From Oceanospirillum multiglobuliferum (lineage in GTDB: Bacteria; Pseudomonadota; Gammaproteobacteria; Pseudomonadales; Halomonadaceae), in the NCBI RefSeq assembly GCF_900167095.1, contig NZ_FUXG01000009.1, positions 66,433-130,432 of the forward strand: a stretch of 64,000 nucleotides of DNA, written 5' to 3'. A program made the translations under genes and the position numbers. Under the pieces are notes generated by a model. It made no database searches. It worked only from the letters and a program-made list of their open reading frames with translations, and was not told the DNA's origin. Positions 28,708-38,506 of the stretch are shown piece by piece (position 1 is the first letter of the stretch; the number at the start of each line of letters is the position of its first letter).

Positions 28708-29856
28708 GTGAACTGCGATTACTTTGAAAACGGCCAATGCCGTTCTTGCCAAAATATTCAAACACCAATCACAGAGCAAGTTAGCCAAAAATATGCCCAT
28801 CTGCGAGCCTTATTGTCGCCTTATCAAGTGACCAATTGGCTTTCTCCGATTCAGGGCAAAGAGTTGGCCTTTCGAAACAAAGCCAAAATGGTTGCTTTAG
28901 GCATGGCACACGCCCCTATTCTGGGTGTTGTAAACCCTGCTGGTGAAGCGATTAGCCTCTGTGACTGCCCACTTTACCCGCAGCCCATGCAGCAACTGCT
29001 AAAGCGGTTAGAGCTCTTTATTCAGCAAGCAGGTATTCCTCCTTACCGTATTGACAAGGCAAAAGGCGAGCTTAAATATATCCTGCTAACCCGTAGTGAC
29101 TATAACGGGCAGTATATGTTGCGCTTTGTTCTACGTAGCCATAATAGTATTGAGCGCATTCGAGGCAACTTGCCAAAACTGTTATCTGAATACCCAGAAA
29201 TATCAGTGGTCTCAGTGAATATCCAGCCTATCCATATGGCAATATTAGAAGGTGATGAGGAAATTTTCTTAACTGAAAGCACTCGCTTAGAAGAGCGCTT
29301 TAATGCAGTACCGCTTTTCATTCGGCCTAAAAGCTTTTTTCAGACCAACCCACAGGTTGCTGCTCAACTTTATCAAACTGCAAGGGAATGGACTCAGCAG
29401 TTAATTCAGCAATCGGTGATAGGTCATAATATATGGGATCTTTTCTGTGGCGTAGGTGGTTTCGGCTTACATTGTGCTAACCAAGAGATTCAGCTAACGG
29501 GCATTGAAATTGAAGCCGAAGCTATTGCTTGTGCTCAAATGTCAGCCAAAGCACTAGGACTTAAACAGGTTGAGTTTAAAGCCCTAGACTCAACGGATTT
29601 TGCACTGGGTAAACAGGCTGCTAATAAGCCTGATCTCATTGTAGTGAATCCTCCAAGGCGTGGTATCGGGGCTGAACTGTGCAAGGCACTGAGTGAGTTT
29701 GCACCACAGGCTATTATCTATTCTAGTTGTAATCCAAATACTCTGGCGCAAGATCTTGCACAAATTGAGGGCTACCAAGTATCTCAAGCACAACTTTTTG
29801 ATATGTTCCCTCATACAGAACACTATGAAGTATTAGTGCTGTTATTGAAAAAATAG
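28708..29856 (+). CDS. rlmC: 23S rRNA (uracil-747 C5) methyltransferase
   Basis: A 382-residue SAM-dependent RNA methyltransferase of the TrmA/RumB group. It starts at a GTG (28708). N-terminal cysteines ([12 protein letters not shown], then CDCP near residue 90) fit the 4Fe-4S site. The SAM-binding motif is [14 protein letters not shown] and the catalytic cysteine lies in [13 protein letters not shown]. Its length and compact N-terminus, without a TRAM domain, favour RlmC over RlmD (about 430 residues with TRAM). It is convergent with the exopolysaccharide operon. Confidence 0.9.
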   Translation: MNCDYFENGQCRSCQNIQTPITEQVSQKYAHLRALLSPYQVTNWLSPIQGKELAFRNKAKMVALGMAHAPILGVVNPAGEAISLCDCPLYPQPMQQLLKRLELFIQQAGIPPYRIDKAKGELKYILLTRSDYNGQYMLRFVLRSHNSIERIRGNLPKLLSEYPEISVVSVNIQPIHMAILEGDEEIFLTESTRLEERFNAVPLFIRPKSFFQTNPQVAAQLYQTAREWTQQLIQQSVIGHNIWDLFCGVGGFGLHCANQEIQLTGIEIEAEAIACAQMSAKALGLKQVEFKALDSTDFALGKQAANKPDLIVVNPPRRGIGAELCKALSEFAPQAIIYSSCNPNTLAQDLAQIEGYQVSQAQLFDMFPHTEHYEVLVLLLKK

Positions 29857-29882
29857 AGCGGCTAGCCTGAGGGGCTGTTGAT

Positions 29883-30569
29883 TTACTGTCCACGCCCCAT
29901 TATCACCACACTCACTGTTTTCAATGCCACGTGAATATCCATCAAAAACCAATCTTTAAGATTTGCCATTGAAACCGCGTAAGCTAAGTCGTAGCCAAGC
30001 TTGTTACGGCTATCTTCTATAGTTTCATCATAGCCTTGATAAACTTGCGCTAAGCCTGTGATGCCCGGTAGTACCCCGTACATGCGCTCATTGAACATAG
30101 GGATTTCATGTTCTAAGCGAGCCATTATGCCTGCTCGTTCAGGTCTTGGGCCTATCATCGACATCTCGCCTTTTAGTACGTTTATAAGTTGTGGCAACTC
30201 ATCTAATCGGGTTTTACGCAGGAAGCGTCCTACGGTAGTGATCCTAGGGTCATTTTTGCTCGCCCACACAGGGCCACTCTTGGCTTCAGCATCCGCCACC
30301 ATCGTTCTGAATTTCAACATAGTAAATAGGTTGAACTTGTTCGCATCAGCGACACCAATACGCTGCTGTTGAAACAACACTGGACCTTTTGAGCTAAGTT
30401 TAATTGCTAGCATAATCAATGGCCAAAGTGGCAATGTAAGCACAAAGAGTATACTAGCCAAGCTCAAGTCAAATACACGTTTAGCGATGCGAACTCGGGT
30501 AGGCACATAGTCCATTTGCACTGTTTCTTTTTGAGAGAGGTTGGTCAACCCGTTATTAAGCGTTTTCAT
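29883..30569 (-). CDS. Bacterial sugar transferase (initiating or priming glycosyltransferase)
   Basis: A 228-residue bac_transf domain protein of the WcaJ/PssY/EpsL type that moves a sugar-phosphate from a nucleotide sugar to undecaprenyl phosphate. A single membrane helix (about 34-56) is followed by the catalytic part: KFRTMVADAE, then PRITTVGRFLRKTRLDELPQL and MIGPRPERAGI. It is the short form lacking the multi-helix N-terminal region. It is the last gene of the exopolysaccharide operon, 59 bases after the family-2 glycosyltransferase. GAGGG precedes the ATG. Confidence 0.92.
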   Translation of the reverse strand: MKTLNNGLTNLSQKETVQMDYVPTRVRIAKRVFDLSLASILFVLTLPLWPLIMLAIKLSSKGPVLFQQQRIGVADANKFNLFTMLKFRTMVADAEAKSGPVWASKNDPRITTVGRFLRKTRLDELPQLINVLKGEMSMIGPRPERAGIMARLEHEIPMFNERMYGVLPGITGLAQVYQGYDETIEDSRNKLGYDLAYAVSMANLKDWFLMDIHVALKTVSVVIMGRGQ

Positions 30570-30628
30570 AATGATACCCTCGTTGTTCAGAGTGGCGCGA
30601 AATAAGCGTTGTTACTTGTTAAATAAGC

Positions 30629-31873
30629 TTAATGAGAAACTTTTTTCCAAGGCTGTTGATAGCGGCCTCGCAAGTAATCAATACCACCAATTAGCCCAAG
30701 CACATGACCTGAAATTAAGTAGTGTAATTTGACTAAAGCAGGTTGCGTGCCAGGTTGTAACTGTTGTTTTATGACCAAACCATAAACCAGCAGCTGTAGC
30801 AGCAGTATGGGGCTTAACCAATAAGAGATTAGGCTTAGCCAGATCGAGGCAACAAAGCAACCAATAAAACACCAAGGCATAAAAGGTCTTAACCACTTAC
30901 AAGAGAAAAACATCCAACTGGTATGCCCCAGCTTAGGATGCAATAAGCCTGTTAGACGTAAGCTTTGTTGCATATTGCCAGCAGAAATGCGTAAACGACG
31001 CTGAAAGTCTTGCTCAAGTGCACTCGACTCAAGTTCGATGGCGATGATTCTAGGGTCGTACACTACTCGATAGCCTTGTTCAACAATGCGACAAGGCAAA
31101 ATAAAATCATCATTAATACTATCAAGGGGTAGTGGCTGAAATAGACTTTGACGTAGTAGATAAAAAGCACCATGAGCGCCCAACGTAGAGCCAATTTGGC
31201 TTTCGGCCTGCTTAATAGAGCACTGATAGTGCCAATAGCTTTGCTCTTGCGTACCCGCATTCGATAAAAAACGATAGGTCGCACATACCGCACCAATATG
31301 TTTACGTTTAAACCAAAGTGCTGCTAGCTTCAGTGCATCTACCGCCATAAGTGCAGACAGATCAGATAAAGCAATAATTTCAAAACGTGCTTTAGGTATC
31401 GCACGATTCAATTGTTGCAGTTTGCCTTGATTCTGCTCTTCAATTTGCAAAATGCAAGGCAGATGTTGGCACAATGGCTCTTGTAGAGTTTTTTCTGCAA
31501 TATCAACAGAATCATCGGTACAACCATCAAAGATAAAGCGTATTTCTAAGCAGTCAGATGGGTAATCCAACAGCGCCAAATTACGGATTTTCTCTGCTAT
31601 ATGTGCGGATTCGTTGTAGACGGGAATAATTAAGCTAATTGGCGGCCAGTGCTCAGGAGCAAGCGCATCATCTGGCGACCTAGGATATAACTCTGGAGCA
31701 ACAGGGTAGTGAGGATTAGGTTGCCTCTGAGCTAGAAATCTAATCAAAAGAGGGTAGCCAAAGTGGTGATAAACGATTAAACCACCACAAAATATTAGCA
31801 GCCCCCCAGCCGTTAACAGGGGCCAAAGCTGAGCTTCAATCAGCTGTGTGAGGCTTTGATAAGGGTGCCACAT
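30629..31873 (-). CDS. Membrane glycosyltransferase, family 2
   Basis: A 414-residue processive-type GT2 enzyme: one N-terminal membrane helix (about 17-37), a GT-A domain (SLIIPVYNESAHIAEKI near residue 81; DDFILPCRIVEQGYRVVYDP later) and two or three C-terminal membrane helices (about 330-380). The signature near FQRRLRISAGNMQQ occupies the place of the QxxRW motif of processive synthases but does not match it, so it may add single sugars. AAGGAGAG precedes the ATG. It lies 25 bases after the GT4 gene. Confidence 0.88.
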   Translation of the reverse strand: MWHPYQSLTQLIEAQLWPLLTAGGLLIFCGGLIVYHHFGYPLLIRFLAQRQPNPHYPVAPELYPRSPDDALAPEHWPPISLIIPVYNESAHIAEKIRNLALLDYPSDCLEIRFIFDGCTDDSVDIAEKTLQEPLCQHLPCILQIEEQNQGKLQQLNRAIPKARFEIIALSDLSALMAVDALKLAALWFKRKHIGAVCATYRFLSNAGTQEQSYWHYQCSIKQAESQIGSTLGAHGAFYLLRQSLFQPLPLDSINDDFILPCRIVEQGYRVVYDPRIIAIELESSALEQDFQRRLRISAGNMQQSLRLTGLLHPKLGHTSWMFFSCKWLRPFMPWCFIGCFVASIWLSLISYWLSPILLLQLLVYGLVIKQQLQPGTQPALVKLHYLISGHVLGLIGGIDYLRGRYQQPWKKVSH

Positions 31874-31898
31874 AATAACTCTCCTTCTAACAATAAGC

Positions 31899-32987
31899 TT
31901 AAGAGGAATGCTTGACCATTAATCGACGATATTGGCGCGCAACTTTCTTCAGATCATGGTGCTGTAGCACATACTCCCTTGGGCTTTGCATTTCGCTAAT
32001 ACAAAAGCGTTGTAATAGCTCAAGCACACCCTGTGCCAATGCCTTACTATCTTTACTGGGTACGAGTAACCCTGTTTTATTGCAGACCGCTTCTTTGCAG
32101 CCTCCTGTATCTGTAATCAAAACAGGTACGCCACAGGCCTGAGCTTCTAACGGGGATAGTGGCAACCCCTCTGCCTCAGAAGGCAAGCAGAATAGATCAA
32201 TGGCGTGATAAAAATCGGTCATCGATTCTAAGTTACCCAAAAAATGTACGCGCTCTAAAATACCCAGCACTCTTGCTTCTGCCATCAGTTCGTTTTTCAG
32301 AGGGCCATCGCCTGCAAGTGCTAAATGAAGGTTTTGAGGTAGCTGCTGCATCGCTTCTAGCAGATAATGATGGCCTTTACCTTGAACTAAGCGAGCTGCA
32401 CAGCCAATCAGCAGCTTGTTGTGTGGTAAATTGAGTTGTTGTCGAGCTTTGATATGGGCTCCAGGAACAAAACGCTGTGTGTCAATTCCATTAGGAATGA
32501 CATGTAGTTTTTGTTGAGGATACAAGCCGCTCAAGACTTCGCCGACATGCTCCGCATCTGCCACCAAGTGTGGACGCACCATTTTCAGCAACCCTTGCTG
32601 TATCAGTTGACGCTTTTTACTTTGCTGTAAGTGCCAGCCATCATGCTCTGTATGTACAATGCTATTAATTTTTGCCCAACGTGCAGCTGTACCTGCATAG
32701 AATAGAGGCCCAATATGATGAGTATGTACAACGTCAGGTTTCAGCTGTTTAAACAGCTGCACAAGCTGCCAAATCAAGCCCGGTTGAGTACCTTGACTTT
32801 TGTTCATAAAAATCAGCTCGCAGTTTAAGCCATAGAGGCGTGACCAGCTGCGCACATTATGCTGGTAATGCCCCTCTAAACTGAGAATGATCACCTCATC
32901 ACGTTCTTGATAAATGCGTTGTAGCTCTAACACCATGGTTTCTATACCACCGGGGGCTAAATGCTGAACCACTTGGATAATTTTCAT
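31899..32987 (-). CDS. Glycosyltransferase, family 4 (GT-B)
   Basis: A 362-residue retaining glycosyltransferase with an N-terminal acceptor domain (IIQVVQHLAPGGIETMVLEL) and a C-terminal nucleotide-sugar domain (PSEAEGLPLSPLEAQACGVPVL, the EX7E motif region). It should add a sugar to the growing polysaccharide repeat on the cytoplasmic side of the membrane. Its start overlaps the stop of the chain-length gene by four bases, which implies translational coupling. AAGGAGAG precedes the ATG. Confidence 0.92.
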   Translation of the reverse strand: MKIIQVVQHLAPGGIETMVLELQRIYQERDEVIILSLEGHYQHNVRSWSRLYGLNCELIFMNKSQGTQPGLIWQLVQLFKQLKPDVVHTHHIGPLFYAGTAARWAKINSIVHTEHDGWHLQQSKKRQLIQQGLLKMVRPHLVADAEHVGEVLSGLYPQQKLHVIPNGIDTQRFVPGAHIKARQQLNLPHNKLLIGCAARLVQGKGHHYLLEAMQQLPQNLHLALAGDGPLKNELMAEARVLGILERVHFLGNLESMTDFYHAIDLFCLPSEAEGLPLSPLEAQACGVPVLITDTGGCKEAVCNKTGLLVPSKDSKALAQGVLELLQRFCISEMQSPREYVLQHHDLKKVARQYRRLMVKHSS

Positions 32988-34540
32988 TGTAGCTCTCCTT
33001 CCAATACCGGAGGTGATGATGGATCAGAATCCGAACTTAAAGAGCTGTCTAGATCAAGGCCAGACAAGTCAAGCACGTAACTGGATTCTGTAACCTTAGG
33101 CAGTCTTGCAAGTACTGGCACGCCAGCAATCGCTTGTACCGCTTGCACATAGCGCAAGCGGGAGTCGGTGAGTTCTTTTAAGAGAGCAATACCTACGCCT
33201 ATAGCTAAACCTGCCACGCAACCTGCCATAACAAAAATCAAAGTAGGCAAATTACTAGGAGCGCCAGGGATAAAAGGCTCATCTATGACTTTGATTCGAT
33301 TAGGTTGCTCGTAAGCCCCCAAAGCCCCTGTGATTTTGGCGCGCTCGTAACGATCTAAAAGCTCTTGGTAGACTTTCTTTTGTACATCTAAGTCTCGGCT
33401 TAAGCGTAATAAGTTTTGTTCTATATCCCCGCTTGATTGGATCAAATTGAGCATCTCTTGCTGTTGCTGCTGTAACTGAGTTAGCTCAGTTTGTAAGCGC
33501 ATATAGCGAGCACGGGCATTTTCAATTTCATCAACTTGCTGAAAAATCAGGCTGCTATTATTTGGTTGCTCCACGCCTTTAAGCCCTGTAAGGATCTCTC
33601 CTTGAGCGGAGGCTTGCCATAGACGTTCTAATGCATCCAAACTATCAACTTGCTCTGTAAGCTGCTGTAACTCTCTATGCTCTAGTTCTAACTGGTGTAA
33701 CTTATTTTGCAGCGTCATTACCTTACTGTGACGATCGGTATAACGGGCTTGCAGGCTGACCAATTCGCTACGCAAATCAATCATCTGCTTTTCTAAGGCG
33801 CCCACAATAGGATTAGTACGTATTAAGTGGGTGTGAAGGGACTCTAAGGCTGCTTTTTGTCCTGCCAAATCAACGCTTTTTTCTGCAATTAACTGTTTAA
33901 TACTCCCTAGCTCTGAAATATTAGCGTTGAGCAAACTGGGAAGTTGCAACGCATGTTGAGACCTGAAGTTTGAAAGAGCTGCTTCAGACTGATCAAGCAA
34001 CTTGCGTTGACGCTCAATCTGCGCCAATAAGAACTGTTCAGAATTACTCACGGAGCTACGTTCAGGTGCTAACAGTTGATCAATAAAAACCTCTCGCACT
34101 TGTAATAACATCTTATCCATGCCAGCTTGCTGGCGGCTTCTATAATGCAAGCTAATAAGATCGGAGCCGTGTAAAGAGACTTTGAGTTGGCCAGATAAAC
34201 GGCGAATGACACGCTCTCGCTCTTGATCAGAGGCTTCTGTAGATAAGAGTGATTGATCTTCCGCCACTTGCTGTAGAATATGGCGGCTGTGGAGCAGTGT
34301 TTCTAATGCTTTGATCCGCTGCTGAATTTGGGTTTGTACAGATAGGTCTTCTAAAAAAGGATTAAGCTTGGCACTTTCTTGAATCAGAAAAGAGGTGTGG
34401 CTGTCATAAACCTTAGCCGACATCATCCCTATAGCCAAACCGATAAAAGGCATGACTAAAGGAGGGAGCACTATCATATAACGGTGCCGCCATGCTGCGG
34501 ATAAAATCTGATAAAATCGGGCCTGCACTGCTAACTTCAT
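32984..34540 (-). CDS. Wzz/GumC-type polysaccharide chain-length protein
   Basis: About 518 residues from the ATG at 34538-34540, preceded by GGGAGC; the open frame extends to 34585 without such support. Two membrane helices (about 25-45 and 415-440) flank a long periplasmic coiled-coil region with many Gln- and Leu-rich heptads. The proline-rich segment before helix 2 (PFIPGAPSNLPT) is typical of co-polymerases. A C-terminal tyrosine-kinase domain with Walker motifs is absent, so a separate kinase or none is used. It is the first gene of the operon and should set chain length or aid export of an exopolysaccharide. Confidence 0.88.
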   Translation of the reverse strand: MKLAVQARFYQILSAAWRHRYMIVLPPLVMPFIGLAIGMMSAKVYDSHTSFLIQESAKLNPFLEDLSVQTQIQQRIKALETLLHSRHILQQVAEDQSLLSTEASDQERERVIRRLSGQLKVSLHGSDLISLHYRSRQQAGMDKMLLQVREVFIDQLLAPERSSVSNSEQFLLAQIERQRKLLDQSEAALSNFRSQHALQLPSLLNANISELGSIKQLIAEKSVDLAGQKAALESLHTHLIRTNPIVGALEKQMIDLRSELVSLQARYTDRHSKVMTLQNKLHQLELEHRELQQLTEQVDSLDALERLWQASAQGEILTGLKGVEQPNNSSLIFQQVDEIENARARYMRLQTELTQLQQQQQEMLNLIQSSGDIEQNLLRLSRDLDVQKKVYQELLDRYERAKITGALGAYEQPNRIKVIDEPFIPGAPSNLPTLIFVMAGCVAGLAIGVGIALLKELTDSRLRYVQAVQAIAGVPVLARLPKVTESSYVLDLSGLDLDSSLSSDSDPSSPPVLEGELQ

Positions 34541-34572
34541 AACTTGCTCCCTAGAGCGAACCCATAATCGTA

Positions 34573-34585
34573 TTGCATTTTGCAA
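34573..34585. promoter_or_regulatory. Palindromic operator candidate, copy 1
   Basis: TTGCA-TTT-TGCAA, 33-45 bases upstream of the chain-length gene start. The same core, in the opposite orientation, occurs at 34740-34752. Confidence 0.5.
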
Positions 34586-34738
34586 AGGATGCTCAGGTTA
34601 CATTTAAGGTGTTATTGAAGCACAGCAGGCTTTGTGCCATTTTGTACTTTGTTTTAAAGATACTTGTAACGCATTGATTTATAGATTTTTTCTGATTCAC
34701 GAAAGCGTTGATCAGCCAGTAATCAGAAAATACTAATA

Positions 34739-34753
34739 TTTGCAAAATGCAAA
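34739..34753. promoter_or_regulatory. Palindromic operator candidate, copy 2
   Basis: TTTGCA-AAA-TGCAAA; on the minus strand this reads TTTGCATTTTGCAAA and contains copy 1 exactly. A possible third half-site (TTTTGCAAAC) lies near 34845. Confidence 0.5.
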
Positions 34754-34948
34754 CACAGCACTGCCTATATCCAAAATATATACAATACAACCAATCAGTG
34801 TGAGGCAAGTTCCACTATTATCAAAAGACTGGATTTAGCTTAGGTTTTGCAAACTTAAAAATTGGTGTAAGAGCAGATGACGTAGGAACTTATCATCACA
34901 AACTCATTCGCCAGCGCTATTGCTAACAAGGATATCAATGGGGTCGAT

Positions 34949-37900
34949 ATGCGCTTATTGTCAAAAATTACTTTTATTAGCTCTACTACCATATTTTTTA
35001 TTGCAGGTATTTCGGCTATTTTTCTGCTGGATGCAATCAAATCTCAGCTGTTATCACTGGCGTCTAATGCCTACCAACATACTGTAATTAAAGAAATTAT
35101 TTCAAGCTTAAGCATACAACTCTGGGGGGCGGTTATCCTCGGTGTGCTGATAACTACTTTAATTTGGTTCTTTGTGCTGCAACATTACTTAGTGCGTCGC
35201 TTGAAGTTGTTGCATAAAAGTGTAGATGCAATAGGCAATGGCGCTTTGTCTACTCGTGTTGTGTCAACTAATACTGATGAAGTTGGCGACTTAGGCCGTG
35301 CCATTAATCATATGGCTGAGACACTAGAACACTCGCTGATCTCCAAAAAGACTTTAGACCTTGAGATGAAAAAGCGTCAAAAGGTACTGTCCGACTTAGC
35401 CGAACAGAAATTTGCCTTAGATAAACACGCCATTGTTGCTGTAACCGACATACAAGGCACCATCACCTACGTCAATGAGCGGTTCTGTTTGATCAGTGGC
35501 TACTCTGAAGAGGAGCTCATCGGACAAAACCATAGAATGCTTAATTCAGGCACACATAGTAAAACCTTCTTTCGCGAGATGTATCGCTGTATTGCCAAAG
35601 GAGAAGTCTGGAGTGGCGAGCTTTGTAATCGCGCTAAAGATCGCCGCTTGTATTGGGTTGACACCACTATCGTTCCTTTAAAAGGCGAAAATGGCAAGCC
35701 TAGAAGTTATATTGCGATTCGAGCGGATATTACGGAACGCAAAAATGCTGAAATAGCTTTAGCAGAAAGTTCTCGCAAACTTGAACTTATCATCAGCAGC
35801 ACCGAAGTAGGGGTTTGGGATTGGGATATTGAAACAGGCACCGTTGACTTCAATGAGCGCTGGGCAGAAATAGTGGGCTACAAACTTGAAGAATTGCAAC
35901 CCACAACAATTAATACATGGACGCAGCTGGCTCATCCGGATGAGCTTGTAGAGTCAGAAAAGCGCTTAAACGATCATTGGAACAACCTTACTGACCATTA
36001 TAGTTTTGAAGCCAGAATGAAGCATAAGAATGGCCAATGGGTGTGGGTTTTGGATACCGGTAAGGTTGTTGAGTGGCTTGCTGATGGCAAACCAAAACGG
36101 ATGATTGGCACTCATCTAGATATTACCGAGCGAAAATACCAAGAGCTTGCAAGCCAAGCGGCACAAGTAGCGCTAGAACAAGCTAAAGAAGCCGCTGAAA
36201 AAGCCGCAAATGCAAAAGGCGAATTCTTAGCCAGTATGAGCCACGAAATTCGCACCCCTATGAATGGTGTTTTGGGTATGTTAGAGCTATTACAGAACAG
36301 CTCTCTTAGCCAAGACCAACGCCGCAAGGTTGATATTGCACAATCTAGTGCACAATCTCTTCTTACACTGATTAATGATATTTTAGATTACTCAAAAGTT
36401 GATGCCGGAAAACTAGAGCTAGAATCGATTGATTTTGACCTTTTGAATATGATGAGTGAATTTGCTGAAGGCATGGCATATCAAGCTCAGAAAAAACACC
36501 TAGAGCTGGTACTAGATATGAGCGAAGTACAATACTCTATTGTACGAGGTGACGCGGCTAGACTACGCCAAATTCTAACCAACTTAGTAGGCAATGCGAT
36601 TAAATTTACCGACCAAGGCGATGTGGTAATCAAAGGCAAGCTAGCGGAGCTTAATGAACATCAATGGCGTTTTAGCTGCGCTATTATTGACACAGGTATC
36701 GGTATCCCTGATGAAAACTTGAAAAGCCTCTTCCAATCTTTCAGCCAGCTAGATGCCAGTACAACACGTAAATACGGCGGAACAGGGTTAGGGTTGGCTA
36801 TTGTTAAAAAGCTCTGTGAGTTAATGGGGGGCAAAGTGACGGTGTCAAGCGTGCCTAAGTTTGGCAGTTGTTTTGAAATTGAAATTCTATTAGGCAAAAG
36901 TGAGCAAGAGAAGAAAATCGAGCCTGCCAAAGGGCTTGAAGGCCTTAATGTGCTTATCGTTGATGATAACAGCATGAATAGAGAGGTCATGCAAAGCCAG
37001 CTACGTATTTGGGGGATTTCAGCTTCCGTGGCAGCAAACGCTGAGCTGGCTTGGCAAACGGCAGAAGCACAGTTACAAAAAAGTGCAGATGATTGTTTTG
37101 ATATTGTTTTTATTGATATCCATCTTCCCGATCTTGAAGGGGTTGCTTTAGGCTCTAAATTTAAAAGTGATCCTAGATTTAAAGGTGTAAAGGTGGTCAT
37201 GATGACCAATATTACGCAACAAAATCAGTCTCAACTGTTTGCTGATTTAGGCTTCAGTGCTTATTGTCAAAAGCCTATTACGGTTTCAGATCTATTCGAT
37301 ACACTGGCTATTGCGACTCACGACGATAACATGAGTAACCTAGTCCTTAAATCAGAGAACAACTATTTGCAAAAAACGCTTTCCCATAGCGGTTTTGACC
37401 TGAAACAATTAAAAAAAACTTGGCCAAAAGAGGCACGTGTACTTTTAGTTGAAGATAATGATATTAACCAAATGGTAGCAACAGGGATTTTACAAGAGCT
37501 GGGATTGCAGGTTGATGTCGCATCTAATGGCGAGGAGGCATTGGCCTTTTTAAGGCATCACCTAGAGCCAGCCTACCATCTAGTGTTTATGGATTGTCAA
37601 ATGCCTAAAATGGATGGCTATGAGGCATCAAGGCAGATTAGGGCAGGGCAAGCAGGTGAGAAAAATAAAGAGATTGCGATAATAGCCATGACGGCCAATG
37701 CCATGACGGGAGATAAAGAAAAGTGCCTTGCTTCAGGTATGAATGACTACCTGTCCAAACCCCTAGTGGTTGGTGACATAGTAAGTAAGCTCAATCTTTA
37801 TCTGACAGGTGACAAATTATCCAAAACCACCACCTCAAGTAATACTACAGTGATACCAAGCCTAGAGCAGAGATTAGACAACGATCATGAGGCAGACTGG

Positions 37901-38506
37901 CAGTCTTTAGAGGCTTGGCAGGTAGAGGAAATGTTACACCGAATGATGGGGATAGAGTCCTCTATTATCCAGCTATTAAAAACATTTTTACGAAACTTAC
38001 CTGAACAATTAAGTCAGCTTCAATCTGCTGTGAAGCAACAAAATTGGGCCGAACTCTGTCATCAAGCACATGCTCTGAAGGGAGCCGCCGCCAACTTAAG
38101 TGCAAAGAGATTAAGCTATTTATCAGCAAAGTTAGAGCGGGCAGGTAAAAAGCAAGATGTCGATGCACTATCTATATGGTTTGAGCCTTTTACCAATAGC
38201 GCCAAAGAGCTACAAAGCTTAATAGAGCAATATTTGCTTAATATAGATAGCTCCGATGCAAACGCTGTAACATTGAACCTGAGTGAGTTTAGATCTTGTA
38301 TCAACCAACTCAGACAACAGCTAGAGGCAAGTGAGTACATTGATGTAACAGAGCTTGATCGACTTAATATTTCTTGGTTGTCTGCTGAGTCGCAGGCAAC
38401 CGTCCAGCAATTAATAGCGCAAATATCGGAGTTCGATGAAGCGGGTGCCTTATCCACACTTGATGCGCTCGTCAAGATTATCTCTCAGGAGCAGCCAAAT
38501 GAATGA
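34949..38506 (+). CDS. Hybrid sensor histidine kinase (HAMP-PAS-PAS-HisKA-HATPase-REC-REC-Hpt)
   Basis: An 1185-residue membrane kinase. Two helices (about 7-28 and 55-80) enclose only a short periplasmic loop, then come HAMP (about 80-135), two PAS domains (about 155-270 and 275-395), HisKA with phospho-acceptor H432 in [10 protein letters not shown], and HATPase with N-box NLVGNAIKF and GTGLGLAI. Two receiver domains follow: the first with D723 in FIDIHLPD, the second with D882 in FMDCQMPKMDG. A C-terminal Hpt domain has H1041 in HALKG. The small periplasmic part suggests internal signals sensed by PAS. It overlaps the next gene, a REC-GGDEF protein, which is the likely phosphorelay output. 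Confidence 0.93.
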   Translation: MRLLSKITFISSTTIFFIAGISAIFLLDAIKSQLLSLASNAYQHTVIKEIISSLSIQLWGAVILGVLITTLIWFFVLQHYLVRRLKLLHKSVDAIGNGALSTRVVSTNTDEVGDLGRAINHMAETLEHSLISKKTLDLEMKKRQKVLSDLAEQKFALDKHAIVAVTDIQGTITYVNERFCLISGYSEEELIGQNHRMLNSGTHSKTFFREMYRCIAKGEVWSGELCNRAKDRRLYWVDTTIVPLKGENGKPRSYIAIRADITERKNAEIALAESSRKLELIISSTEVGVWDWDIETGTVDFNERWAEIVGYKLEELQPTTINTWTQLAHPDELVESEKRLNDHWNNLTDHYSFEARMKHKNGQWVWVLDTGKVVEWLADGKPKRMIGTHLDITERKYQELASQAAQVALEQAKEAAEKAANAKGEFLASMSHEIRTPMNGVLGMLELLQNSSLSQDQRRKVDIAQSSAQSLLTLINDILDYSKVDAGKLELESIDFDLLNMMSEFAEGMAYQAQKKHLELVLDMSEVQYSIVRGDAARLRQILTNLVGNAIKFTDQGDVVIKGKLAELNEHQWRFSCAIIDTGIGIPDENLKSLFQSFSQLDASTTRKYGGTGLGLAIVKKLCELMGGKVTVSSVPKFGSCFEIEILLGKSEQEKKIEPAKGLEGLNVLIVDDNSMNREVMQSQLRIWGISASVAANAELAWQTAEAQLQKSADDCFDIVFIDIHLPDLEGVALGSKFKSDPRFKGVKVVMMTNITQQNQSQLFADLGFSAYCQKPITVSDLFDTLAIATHDDNMSNLVLKSENNYLQKTLSHSGFDLKQLKKTWPKEARVLLVEDNDINQMVATGILQELGLQVDVASNGEEALAFLRHHLEPAYHLVFMDCQMPKMDGYEASRQIRAGQAGEKNKEIAIIAMTANAMTGDKEKCLASGMNDYLSKPLVVGDIVSKLNLYLTGDKLSKTTTSSNTTVIPSLEQRLDNDHEADWQSLEAWQVEEMLHRMMGIESSIIQLLKTFLRNLPEQLSQLQSAVKQQNWAELCHQAHALKGAAANLSAKRLSYLSAKLERAGKKQDVDALSIWFEPFTNSAKELQSLIEQYLLNIDSSDANAVTLNLSEFRSCINQLRQQLEASEYIDVTELDRLNISWLSAESQATVQQLIAQISEFDEAGALSTLDALVKIISQEQPNE

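Larger units (their letters stand above)
34541..34948. other. Divergent promoter region of the exopolysaccharide operon and hybrid kinase
   Basis: About 400 bases, AT-rich, without a gene. It contains the repeated palindrome TTGCATTTTGCAA (34573-34585, and inverted at 34740-34752) and short inverted repeats such as CTGATT/AATCAG near 34700. No clear sigma-70 boxes were identified. Confidence 0.5.

Noticed and set aside
36661-37209. 182-codon minus-strand open frame inside the hybrid kinase gene
   Set aside because: It lies wholly antisense to conserved HATPase and receiver domains and its translation has no recognisable domain.
38116-38475. 119-codon minus-strand open frame
   Set aside because: Antisense to the kinase C-terminus (Hpt region); serine-rich translation typical of a shadow frame.
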